Source: Psoroptes ovis (taxonomy: Eukaryota; Arthropoda; Arachnida; Sarcoptiformes; Psoroptidae). Taken from it: a stretch of 64,000 bases of DNA. This document shows, piece by piece, positions 14,015-25,400 of the stretch (position 1 is the first letter of the stretch; each line of letters begins with the position of its first letter). The position numbers and the translations under genes were made by a program. Under the pieces are notes generated by a model. That model saw nothing but the letters and a program-made list of their open reading frames with translations, ran no database searches and was not told the origin of the DNA. The stretch is from the NCBI GenBank assembly GCA_002943765.1, contig PQWQ01000010.1, positions 1,800,501-1,864,500 on the forward strand, written 5' to 3'.

Positions 14015-14745
14015 ATCGTTTATTTTTGTAATTTCAATCTCAACAATTTTAAAACTTGAATCAGGAAATCTCGAAACCACCGAATACAAATAATACAATA
14101 TTCAATATTGAATTTAAATCTATAAATAAATTCTTTATTATTGTCTGTATTACAACAAAACAAATTAAATACAATTTAAAATATTATGATTATTTAAATT
14201 TTTAGGTCTTTTTTCACATTCATATTTATATATTCTTTTTACAATTGTTATTTAATATATGTTTTACATTTTATAATTATTATGATGATAATGAATCTAT
14301 TGTCAAAATGTAGGCATTTTTCGATGATTTTCTTTTCATTTTTTTTAGGAATTTTTACACTTTACAATTTTTGAAATTATATTTATTATTCAATAATTTA
14401 GAAATGATTTACCTTTAAAACCCTTTTGTGTGTATTAATAATTATTATTACTCTATTTTTTTAGGTTATTATTATTATTAATTATTTGTTTAATTGTTTT
14501 TCTTTTTTTAAATTTGTAAATTTCAATTCAATTGTCATTCATTTTGAATGATTGAAATATTTTGAACAAAGAAAACATATTTGTCTCATTTGTATTCAAA
14601 GAAATTTTATCAAAAATGTGTTTACAATGTCTGTTTGAAAATAAAAAAAAAATTATTTTATTTTTTAATTTTTTCAAAAATTGTCTAACACTAATTCTAT
14701 GATTAAATTATTGAATTCCATGTGATTGAAGCGATGAAAGTAATT
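14015..14745. other. convergent 3' intergenic region
   Basis: AT-rich gap between the 3' ends of the plus-strand P450 and the minus-strand phosphotriesterase-related gene. It holds an AATAAA at 14125-14130 for the P450. AATAAA-like hexamers on the minus strand around 14650-14665 could serve the other gene. Nothing else was recognised. Confidence 0.6.
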
Positions 14746-15944
14746 TTAGAAATATTTCCTATCAAGTGTTAGCCATTTTGATGGTGTCGTCTTTATTATT
14801 TGTTCAATTTGTTCTTCAGTTATGTTTCGTCGTAACATTTTCGGTATTACATTCAATAAAATATGTGAAAATCCATGTCCACAATATTTCATTAAACGAT
14901 GTTTAGTATGAATATCATGGGATATTAAAATTTTATCAACATATTTTTCTTTAATTAAATTTTTGATCAGTCCAATACGTTGTGCATCATTTGGCATATC
15001 AAAATCATCTGCTGCCTCATAATATGAAATTTCATTGCCAAATAAATCAAATTCACATATACAGCCAAGTTTAGCGAACTCCATCAATTGTTCATTATTC
15101 AATGTTCCTGTAAAAAATGGAAATATTCAATCATTTTAAATTCATGTGATCAAAGAATCATGAATTACTTACTTTCAAGATGAGACATTACAGTTTTCGA
15201 TACGATTCCACCGGCTTCCATGAAAATGCGGATAATTTCAAATGGTGCTTCATGATGACGACCTGGATGCAAGATTACGGGCAAATGAAATTCACTTTGT
15301 AAATGTGCTGCAGCAATCAATACATGTTTTTCAAATGGGTCAATTGGCCAGCAAGAACCTAATTCACCGACAACACCTGGTTTTATTTGCCCATCATTAA
15401 CACCATTAATGAAATCATCACGCATTAAATCATAGAGTTTTTCGACAGAATTTTTTCGAAACGATTCAGGAAATGACTGATGTACATAAAAGCCAGTACA
15501 ACCGATTATATTCACATTGGAAATTCTCGAGAATTCGGATAATAACTTCAAATCTGTACCGAATGTTGTTACATCGACAATCGATTTTCCACCGTTTGTT
15601 TTGAAAAATTTCAATTCATCTTTTATTGCATCTTGTACCGGTAGACTAGACAAATCAAGATTATCTTCATGTGTATGTGGATGATACAATGTATACCATA
15701 TAGTTTCAATTGTAACAGGTTTTGAATTCAAATGACTATATTTATTATTTTCTAATGGTTTTTGTACAAAGTATTTTGTGTAAGCTTTTTGATACAAATG
15801 TTCATGGCATAATGTTATGCCTAATTCATTCGGTTTAATTGGTCCAAGTACTTGATTCAAAATTGAAAAAAAATCAATTCAATTTAGTCGAAATTATTAA
15901 TAATTACCTGTCTGAATGTAATATCGATCATCAATCATTTCCAT
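14746..15944 (-). CDS. pter-like: phosphotriesterase-related protein
   Basis: Member of the amidohydrolase-fold phosphotriesterase family; animal PTER proteins are metal-dependent hydrolases (the mammalian enzyme is linked to N-acetyltaurine hydrolysis). Three minus-strand exons, 15944-15908, 15850-15173 and 15107-14746, are joined by GT-AG introns of 57 and 65 bp and give 358 residues, near the usual ~350. The tiny first exon supplies the start and rebuilds the conserved QTVLGPI start of the fold. Metal-site motifs: CHEHL with His28/His30, GVVGELG with Glu175 at the bridging position (Glu rather than carboxylated Lys is normal for PTER), LHPGRH with His207, SHLER with His236 at the second splice, and SHDIH near the C-terminal part. 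Nothing appears broken. Tail-to-tail with the P450. Confidence 0.93.
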
Positions 15945-16076
15945 GGTTGTTTTGCCAGGGGTGTTTCTCTATTTATCATTTTTTCCCATTCAGACGATTA
16001 TGATATCAAATTTAATCGAATCAACATTGATCGCCAGCACTGCTGTCATCTGTTATTACTGATTTAAATTTTCATT

Positions 16077-17480
16077 TCAAAAATTCAATGCATATTGATA
16101 AAGCATCAATATCAATGGTACATTCATCAACGTTAATTCCATTAGTTGATGATTTGTTATGAAAAATACATTTCCACATGTAAATCCGAGACGATTATTG
16201 GACATTGTTTGTATGAATAAATTCAATCGAATCATTTGATGACAATCAATTGATTTTTGTTTGATTTTACCCGGTACTTGTTGATTTGATTTAGAATAAA
16301 AAAGAATGATTGACCATTTGACCAAATCACGATAACATCTCACATTAGTATGCGGTATTCTTGATATCAATAGATAAATATATGATATATAGACGTAAAG
16401 TAAATTCATGAATGATATGATTAACATATTTTGAAAGGTTATTTTTGATTGTCTACTCAGTAATACACATGAAAATATGATCGAAGTTTTCGATACCAAT
16501 TCTAGAGTCAATATCAAAATGTTTGAAGATTTATTTAGTTTTCTGATTCGATGAAATAACACAATATAATTTCTGTGAAAATATATCCAGAAAAATTTTG
16601 AATTATAATTCACACATGTTGATGATGAAATTTTTGTGCATAATTTTTGCATTATTAATTGCAGATGTTTTATTTTTCCAAGAAAATATGATAAGAAAAA
16701 CAATATAAATGGACCAGATAATAAAAATTCACCGGAAACAAACAATAAATTTATTGTAAATGACATGAAAAACGGTATACAATTCACTAATTGAACAATA
16801 TTTATTTTATGATTTAAATATAAATTAATATAAAATATCGGTGATAAAATTAATATGAAAAATAATGTCACAAATATAATATCTAGATATATGATAGATG
16901 AAATGAATTTTATAGCCGAATAGTAATTAATTAAATTTTTTTTGAATTTATAATTGAAATATTTATTTTCATATTCATGTTGCTTGGTGTTGTGATCAAT
17001 GATCGGCATGGCTATTGGTGATGTAAGTATCGGTTCATATGATGCTAATATGATGAGTAAATTAAAATAATTGCATGAATATCGTATAGATTCGTCAAAA
17101 CAGAATAACCATAACCATTCTACAATTATATTATCAATAATATAAGCCATCATTAATAGATTGATATCATTTGTTTGAATAAATGTTTCTGCATGCTTTA
17201 CGCTTATAAAGTATTGATTGTTTGGGAATACAATCAATATGGATGTAAAGGTGATTGCTATAAATGTATTCAATGTTATCAAAATCGTTGGTAATATGGT
17301 ACGAATTGATTTTGTATTGATTGATTTATGGTAATAATCATTTAGCGAAAAACGTAAACGAATTATAAAAAAACCCAGCAATTCAAAATCATTCATTATC
17401 AATTCTAGTAATGATTTTTTTCGATTTTCTACGATGTTCAAATTCTTTAAGAATCCTTTGATTAAATTTAATTCAATCAT
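16077..17480 (-). CDS. multi-pass membrane protein, divergent gustatory-receptor-like
   Basis: Single-exon frame of 467 residues starting at an ATG. It shows about seven to eight hydrophobic spans, for example near residues 63-85, 108-128, 190-220, 230-268, 322-345, 350-375 and 445-465. It has no signal peptide and no domain I can name with certainty. The C-terminal part, with a small-residue FTCGNVFF stretch and a final span ending LILMLYQYALNF, recalls the TYxxxxxQF-type end of insect gustatory receptors. The total length and short loops also fit. Such receptors are tetrameric ligand-gated cation channels in chemosensory neurons. Lack of introns is unusual for that family but seen in mite expansions. 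It lies head-to-head with Orai, 889 bp apart. It could be another lineage-specific membrane protein; the assignment is tentative. Confidence 0.5.
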   Translation of the reverse strand: MIELNLIKGFLKNLNIVENRKKSLLELIMNDFELLGFFIIRLRFSLNDYYHKSINTKSIRTILPTILITLNTFIAITFTSILIVFPNNQYFISVKHAETFIQTNDINLLMMAYIIDNIIVEWLWLFCFDESIRYSCNYFNLLIILASYEPILTSPIAMPIIDHNTKQHEYENKYFNYKFKKNLINYYSAIKFISSIIYLDIIFVTLFFILILSPIFYINLYLNHKINIVQLVNCIPFFMSFTINLLFVSGEFLLSGPFILFFLSYFLGKIKHLQLIMQKLCTKISSSTCVNYNSKFFWIYFHRNYIVLFHRIRKLNKSSNILILTLELVSKTSIIFSCVLLSRQSKITFQNMLIISFMNLLYVYISYIYLLISRIPHTNVRCYRDLVKWSIILFYSKSNQQVPGKIKQKSIDCHQMIRLNLFIQTMSNNRLGFTCGNVFFITNHQLMELTLMNVPLILMLYQYALNF

Positions 17481-18368
17481 TTTTCATTATTATTTTCTTT
17501 ATCTTGGCTGATGACACCTTGATAGAATATTTTTAAATGAACGAATTTCAATTATAATAACCTTTGATGAAAATTTAATGAATTTAATATAAACTTATGC
17601 AATCGATTGGATCATTAATTAAGATGAAATAAAATGTAATTATCATTAATTTGGATCATTTTCTCATGTGATTATTATGATCAATTTTTATTTAATTAAT
17701 TTTAAAATATCATGAAAATTGTTTTGAAATTTTTTTGCTTTTTGAAAAAAAATTCATTTGTTTTATTTTAAAATTTTCTTTTTTTCTGAGAAAAATTGCG
17801 TCAAAGTTTAATGTGAACAAACTATAATGCATAAATTTACGTTTCAATTGAATCTAATGATTGATTGTTCATTGGAAAATAAAATTCTTCAATGTCAATT
17901 TTTGAAATTTCAAATTCTTGAATATTGAATTTTTTTTTTTGGTCTGTCCGAAAAGTTCTTAGCCAGCTGTTTGATAGAAATGCCCATTGAAAATTGGCAT
18001 GAACTTTTCGGACACCTTGATAATTTTAAAAAAAAATTTGAATACGTTCTCTGTGGATTTTTGGTGCTAAAATTTTTCTGATTTTTTTTCAGACGAAAAT
18101 AAACAAATATTTATTTATTTTTTTTGTAAATAAAAATGTCATAATTAATTTTAATTAATTCATTTTATTTATTGTTAATTACATTCAATAAATTAAATGC
18201 TCATTTTTGGCTATTGATTTGCTGTAAAAGAAAACTTTTGAAACAAAATGTGATAATCAATTCAATTCAATCAAAGAAATAATCAATAATTTCAAAATTA
18301 TCGTTTTATCATCTGCTATGAAATTTTTAAGCATTTTTATTTATTACCAAAAATAATAACAGTAAAAA
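17481..18368. other. divergent intergenic region between receptor-like gene and Orai
   Basis: AT-rich 0.9 kb that must contain promoters for both the minus-strand receptor-like gene and plus-strand Orai. The only distinct structure is the palindromic element at 17945-18014, listed separately. Confidence 0.6.
17945..18014. mobile_element. short palindromic element with perfect 14-bp terminal inverted repeats (MITE-like relic)
   Basis: TGTCCGAAAAGTTC at 17945-17958 is repeated as its exact reverse complement at 18001-18014. The 42 bp between include a weaker inner palindrome (ATGCC...GGCAT, about 17980-18000). The GC content of the arms stands out from the flanks. Terminal inverted repeats of this look occur in Tc1/mariner DNA transposons, so a tiny internally deleted copy or footprint is likely. 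No clean TA duplication is seen at the ends. A transcribed hairpin is an alternative. Confidence 0.55.
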
Positions 18369-19430
18369 ATGTCTTCCAGTATTAATAATCAACATGATTT
18401 AACGCTGTTATCATGGAAACGTTTACATTTAGCACGTGCAAAATTAAAAGCAAGTTCACGTACATCAGCCTTGTTATCTGGATTTGCTATGGTTTGTTTT
18501 TCAAAATATTAAGAAATCTGATCAATTAATTAGACATGACATTTTGTATTAATTTAATTTGTTTTTTTTTTCATTCTCATTTGTAGGTTGCTATGGTCGA
18601 ATTACAGATAACAAGCACCGTTCCTTTAGGATTATTGATTACATTTACGGCATGCACTACTTTTTTAGTATCGATACACATGTTAGCATTAATGATATCA
18701 ACATGTATATTACCAAATTTAGAAGCAGTCGGATCGATTACATCATATGAAAATGGATTAAATATTGTATGTCTTTGAATGATTTATTAAATTTAAATTA
18801 ATTGACATATTTTTGAATTTTTATTGCGTATTTTTCCAATACAATTTCAATACATACAAGGTACAAGAATCACCACATGAAAAATTACGATTTTGCATTG
18901 AAATGGCATGGTCATTTAGCACCGTGTTTGGCATATTTTTATTTCTACTGGAATTAGCCATATTATGTTGGGTCAAATTATATGATATACCATCTGGTAA
19001 TGGTAAAAAAGCTGCATTAGTTGCGACAATAATGTTGATACCGATTGGCATCATATTCATTGGTTTTGCCGTACATTTTTATCAAGCATTAATATCTCAT
19101 AAATATGAACGTACTGAGCGAAGTTATCAAGAGCTCGAATATCTTGTCAATCAATTAAGTACAATACGTGGTAATAGTAGAAATCAAGATGTACATACTA
19201 ATGAAGTTAACAATACTGGTGATAATACGCTTGCAGGCAGTACAACAATATTATTTAATAATGTAAATACAAACGCAATAAATTATGAAAATACTAATCC
19301 AACATTATCAAACGAACAAATATCATTAAATGAGGGCAAAATAATCCCAAAATCAATTTTAAAACCAAATGATCAACAACAGCAAGCGCAACAAGTGTCA
19401 TCGCCCACGACATCAATTGAAAATATTTGA
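18369..19430 (+). CDS. Orai: Orai calcium release-activated calcium channel
   Basis: Pore subunit of the store-operated calcium channel in the plasma membrane, gated by the ER calcium sensor STIM. Exons 18369-18491, 18587-18766 and 18861-19430 join in phase 0 and give 290 residues. The N-terminal SWKRLHLARAKLKASSRTSA segment (15-34) and TM1 are almost invariant in the family. Arg31 and Glu46 correspond by spacing to human Orai1 Arg91 and the selectivity-filter Glu106. TM3 LFLLELAILCWVK carries Glu132, equivalent to human Glu190. A C-terminal acidic/hydrophobic coiled coil (about ERTERSYQELEYLVNQL) is the STIM-binding helix. The last ~75 residues are Asn/Gln-rich and look unstructured. All key residues are intact. 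Confidence 0.97.
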
Positions 19431-22400
19431 GAAAATCCGCATTCAAATATTAATATGTCTCAAATATTTGCCTTTTGAATACAATTCATTGTAATTTATG
19501 TTATATTTATCTTTATGAATCTATCGAAATTGATTTCTTGTCTATGAATATGCATAATATGTGCAAATTTCTTATGAAAATTTCATGTAAAATCTATTTG
19601 TGATTAATGATTATCTCATGATTATGGTTTTATGATTTTTTTGCCTTTTGGATTTTACTTCAGATTTTATTTTGATTCAATCGTTCAATCCTTTCATTGG
19701 TTTTTTTAAAAACTAATGATGGTTCAACAGTTGATGTTGATCATGTATTATCATTATCATCATCATTATTATGAACAATCATAGTAATACAATGAATAAT
19801 GAATCATTAAATCTATATTAACCAACCAGGCATCAATCAGGATTGAATAATAATAATAATAACCGAACATCAATCAATCAAACTATCAAATCAAGTCAGT
19901 TCCAATCAATCAATCAAACAAAGTGAACTGGAGTAGTATTAAGAAAAAAGTGAAAAAAATCGTAAAAAAATAATAATCATTAATATCATTGTTATTATTA
20001 TTAATGATATATTTTTAGAAATATGATTGAAATGAAACATGTCATGACATGATTCGACAACATGTTATTATTATCTTACAAATTATTACTATTATTGTTA
20101 TTATTATTGCTGTAATCTTTTTTTGGCCAAAGATCACAAATTATCGTTTATTTATTCAAATTATTTATTTATTTTTGGATGATTTCGAATAATAAAAGTA
20201 AATTTTATTACTAATTCTCTAATCATTGTGACTTTATTATCAAATAATAACAAGATTATTCAAAAAATAACCCTTTCAAAAAATGAGAAAACCATCAAAT
20301 ACATGGAGTTTATTATTTTTATTTGATTGAAATTTCATTTTATTTTATTTTCAAAATAAATAACATTCCAAAGATTTTCGAAATTCCTATCAAATCTCTC
20401 AAAATTAATTCACCAAAGCGAAATTTTCAACGAAAGAATCATTTGTATAAGATTAGAGAATGAAATCAAAGAAACAAATGACATTTGATATTCAAAAAAT
20501 CATCATTTTCAAATTAAAACCATTGTTTATGTTCTCAATTTTTTTAAAAATTAATATTAAACCAATGTGTTTATAACAGATTGGATTTAATTTGAATTGA
20601 AAATGATATTTCAATCAATGATTCATTCAAAAAGGCGAAAAATACATATTTGAACATGTTATTATCATCATCATCATCATGATAGCCAAGTGTGACATTC
20701 AATTCTAGTGCCCACACATTCCAGGATTATTATTATTTCTTTTGGATTTCTTCGCCGAAATCAAAGAAAAAATGATTGAAATTCACAGAAATCGGTGATT
20801 TTTTTTAAATTCTCTTTCTCGTCTATCGAATACCTTTTCACAATGATATAACCGTTATTATTTCGTATTTGCCCTATAACCGTGTTTGACAGGTGAACTG
20901 CCTGAACGACTGCATCAACAGCAACAACGGTAATAATTTACAGTTATTTTACATGGAGAAACTGTTTATTTCAATTCGAAAAAAACAGAAATGTTTATTT
21001 TCACACAAACAAACTGCGCTTGACTGCTGTTGTTGTGTATTGACCCTGCGGTGAATTGAACATTGCATAACCTATGAATTTACAAGCTATTCTTATTGGT
21101 ATTAAACTGCTATTCGGTTGCATACGAGAGACCATAAAAAAATTTATAAATAAATAAATGAAAAAATGAATAAAATTTTTCCATTCATTCTCCATTGAAT
21201 TAATCATTTTAGAAAAAAAATTATTTTTACCTGGTGACAATCATCATTGATCATATTTATTTTATTTTATTTTATTTTCTTCAATTCATAACTGTACAAA
21301 AATTTTAAGCTTTTTAAAATTTTTTCAAAAATCCAACCAAATGCTGTGAATTCAAAAACTACATACGAATACATGAAGCTTTCTAAAATAAATCAAGTAA
21401 TCATGAAATATGAAATATTTCATATTTTTTTGTTTTTGTCATCAAACAACAAGCGAAAATCCAATGCATTTACCATTTACAAGTTGGCTGTTTCCTTTTT
21501 GAAAAATTCAATTTAATTTGAAAAACCTAAATGAATGAATGAATGAATGAACCTGTAACCGATTCAATTCAGACATTTTTTTAATGGGCAAAATATTTGA
21601 ATTTCGTGAGTCGTTTTTTGTTTTGGAAATTGCTTGTTACACTAAATAATAATAATGATGAAATTAAATTGGAAACCAAAAGGTTTCAATTGAAATTTCG
21701 TGATTTCAAAGATGGTCGAAATGAATTAATAGAGAAAATTGAATGAAACCTGAAGTTGAAAAAATTGAATTTAATTAAATGATCAAGAAACCAAAAAAAA
21801 AAAGGCTAAATTAAAAATAATTTTAATTGAATTTATTAAAGTATTTTTTTCTATTTCGATATGAAATGATCGTACCATATGTTCACCAATATGTTGACCG
21901 AGTGTGTTAATTATCAATTTATAATTAAATATGAAGAAATTAGGGAGAGAAAAATGTTTTTGAAAACGCAAAATTCACCAACTGGTCAAAAATTGGCCAA
22001 ACAAGAAATGATTGAATGGGTGATTCATTGTATGAGTAAATGAATGGTATCATTGAATGAAAAAATCGATCAATCAATCAAACAAACGATTCACCTATTA
22101 ATGATGGCAGAATTGTGACCAATTTTTGATGGAGAACAAAAAAATCAAATTTAAAAATGTAAAATGAAATCAATTGATTTGATTTGAAAAAAAACTGGTT
22201 CAAAATTGATGTTTGACATCAATTTTTCTCAAAAAGGAAAAAATCCATTTCAATCGATCAAAAGCCCATCGATTGATTGACCATTTAAAACAATTTATGT
22301 TTCGTAAATGAATCTAATCGATTGAATCATTAATCGATGATTCGCTCAATCAATCAATTATTCAATCGATTGATTGAAACAATTCGATGTATCTTTGGAT

Positions 22401-25400
22401 TCATGGTTCAAAAATGGCCATCATTATTACCATCGCCATCATTACCATCATCGTCATCGTGAATTCCGGTCAATTTCCATGATTCTCTGACCATTATGAT
22501 TGTTTTTTTCTTATCTTCTTCTTCGGTAAACATCATCTCGAACATCATTTCAAAACTTGAACTTGTTCAACAAGTTATTCATATTTTTTTTCGCTATTCG
22601 GATCTATTGAAAATATTGACAAAAGAAACCGTGAATTCCAGTTTCAATTTATCATGGTTTTATGAAACTAAATTCAATTTGAATTCAAATTTGTGTTTGT
22701 GTGTTATTCACGCCGAATTCAATTTTTTCAATGTACATTTTCAATGTCCAAAAGAAATGAAATATTAATGATAAATATCAGTTCAAATCACAAGTTTAGT
22801 TATTATTTTTTTTTTCATTCTTTGATTACCATCAATTTATGTGCGAATGATTTTATTTTTTTCTCGAAAATTCGCTAATGAATTTTGAATTTTTCACGTT
22901 GGAAAATATTCGTCATGTTTCAAAACTGAATCGCACGATTTTGCTTGAGTTTTCCAATTCGATAAATGGAAAAATGGAATGAATAACATTTCATTGATTC
23001 AAATGAATACATTTCAACGATTCAAGTGTATTTCAAATTTGAATTTTTACATATATTTATTGAATTCAAAGCCAAAACATATTCAAAAAAAAAAAAAAAA
23101 AATTCAAACTGCGTTAATCCAGATTACCACTATTTCTATTTTTCATAGAACAAAAAAAAAATCTAACAACCACTTGTTGATTTCGATACATTTTTTGATC
23201 GAAGTCGAAATACAAGCGAAAAATAAATGCTTTTCAAAGGTTCAAACCTCACTGTTTGTTCTTCTGAATTCACAGGTGAAGCAAAGATAATGATCGCTAT
23301 ATTTTTTTCCATTTTATTTCTACGATTGCTATGATCAATTTTTCGTTTGAATTGAATTCGATTGAATTCTCTCTCTCTCAGCATCTCTTTGCCTGTTTCT
23401 TTGAAACTCATAGCACAAAACCTACAAATACCAAACATAGCTCGCTGAATAGTAATAAGAAAATGTTCAGCAAGCTTTGTGTTCATGTTTTAGTTTTTAC
23501 TTGTTTCTAGATTTTTTTCGATACAAAACTCTTTTCATTTCTGATTAAGCTAAGAGAAATATGAAATCAAATTCTTCTCTTTTTATTGCATGTTTTGCTT
23601 GAATTAAAAACAAAATTATTTTCAAGCATTCAAATCTTTGTGTTGAATTGAAACAATCATTGAAACAAACACAGCAGTAAAACAGAGCAGAGATTTAGTT
23701 TTGTGATCAAGAAATGTATTTTTACATGTAAAGCTTTATGCGAATCTTAAATCTTAGCTCAAGTGTTGTTTCGAGAGTGTTATACATTTGATGAATCGAA
23801 ATTACATCGAATTTGTGCTGAAACATTTTGCTCGTGTTGCTTGTATTTGATGGATATTTTTCAATTTCTTTCCATTTATTTATTTATGTTTTTACCTTGT
23901 TCACTGGCGATGTTTACAGCTTAATTTTGATTTATTTTTTTTATTGATTCGGTGATTCATTCATCATTTAAATTCGAGCAAATCTCAATCCATTTTTAAT
24001 GGTAACAAATGAATGATTTTCAGCTCAACAGAAAATAATGATGATCAAATGAAACGAAAATCTTTGAAAAATTTAAAAACTGGAAAAAATTTCCCAAATG
24101 AAAGCATTGTCAAATCATTTTATTTACATTTTTATTTCCATTCATTTTTTGTCATTGATTAATTCAACCAGAAATTTGTATCAAATCAAATTACGAATAC
24201 CAGTAATTATACAGCATTAAATTGTAATGAAAAAAAAATGAAATTTACCCATAATCAATTTCATGGAAATTCAATTCAACTTTAAAGTTGAAATTAATTT
24301 GAATTGTGACTGTGTGTGTTTGTGTCCATCTTTGACCAATATTTTTTCATGTGAATCCAACTGTAAGCATTATTATTTTCGTATTTATCTTTAACTTCGG
24401 TGTTTACACACAGTATTTTTTTCGTCCATTTGTTTTTTCGTTTTGTTTGTTTGAAAAATGTAAATTAAGTGCCAATCACATACAACCAACAATTGTCCAC
24501 GAATAATCATTGTATTTTTGTGTGTATTTGCGTGTGTTTGTAAAAGTATTTCTTCTGTGAATTCATTTAAATTCAAATGAATTGATTTTTTCCGACGAAG
24601 AAAAATGAATATGTAAAAATATGACAAATACCTTCGTTTAATGCAAGCACAAATGTCAATCGTCATCACGATCAATTGAATTTTTGAATTTCTAAATTTT
24701 CATTGATTATTTTACACCACAAAATTCAAGAGAATCAAATCTACATTCATTAATAGTTGGCGTCTGCATTTTATTTCAACATTAAATTCAATGATATTAG
24801 TAAAATGTCTTCATGAAAAACACAAATTTCAAAAAAATGAATGAATAAATCAAAACAACAACTCAACATTTCCATATTTAGATGATAATTATGAGCAGCA
24901 AAATTGAAAAAAAACAACAAAAAATGATTTCCATTTAAAATTCATTAAACAAAATTTTTTGAAATAAAAATTCAATGAAATACAAGTTGAATGTTGAATG
25001 AATATACGTGTTACAATCAAATAATAATAATAACCATCATCATCATCATCATTATCATTGATTTTGATTATGAAACTATTCAACAAATTAATTTTTTTTT
25101 TTCTATGAACCGACAACCACAAGCGTAATTTGAAGCTTTTTTTGTTGTTTGTTGTGAAAAAACTTGAATTTTCACTAATTATGTAAGTATTTCGATGCTA
25201 ACATTCAAATATAATTCAAGGACATGTCACTTTGTTTGTTTCGATCCAAAAACATCAACCAAATTAAATCAATTCATTTCATTTTGACTGTTTTTCATTT
25301 TGTAATTTTTGTCCATAATTAATTTTCTGTACTGAAATTGACACATATACAAGCAAATGACAAGTCTTTTTATAGAAATAAAAGAGTTGAATAAATGCGA

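Noticed and set aside
23239..23252. GGTTCAAACC-like word suggesting a tRNA T-arm
   Set aside because: No acceptor stem, anticodon arm or D-arm could be built around it; it is a chance palindrome.
23163..23486. 107-residue minus-strand frame in the gene desert
   Set aside because: Composition is mixed, but there is no signal peptide, domain, splice partner or promoter sign; left out as unsupported.
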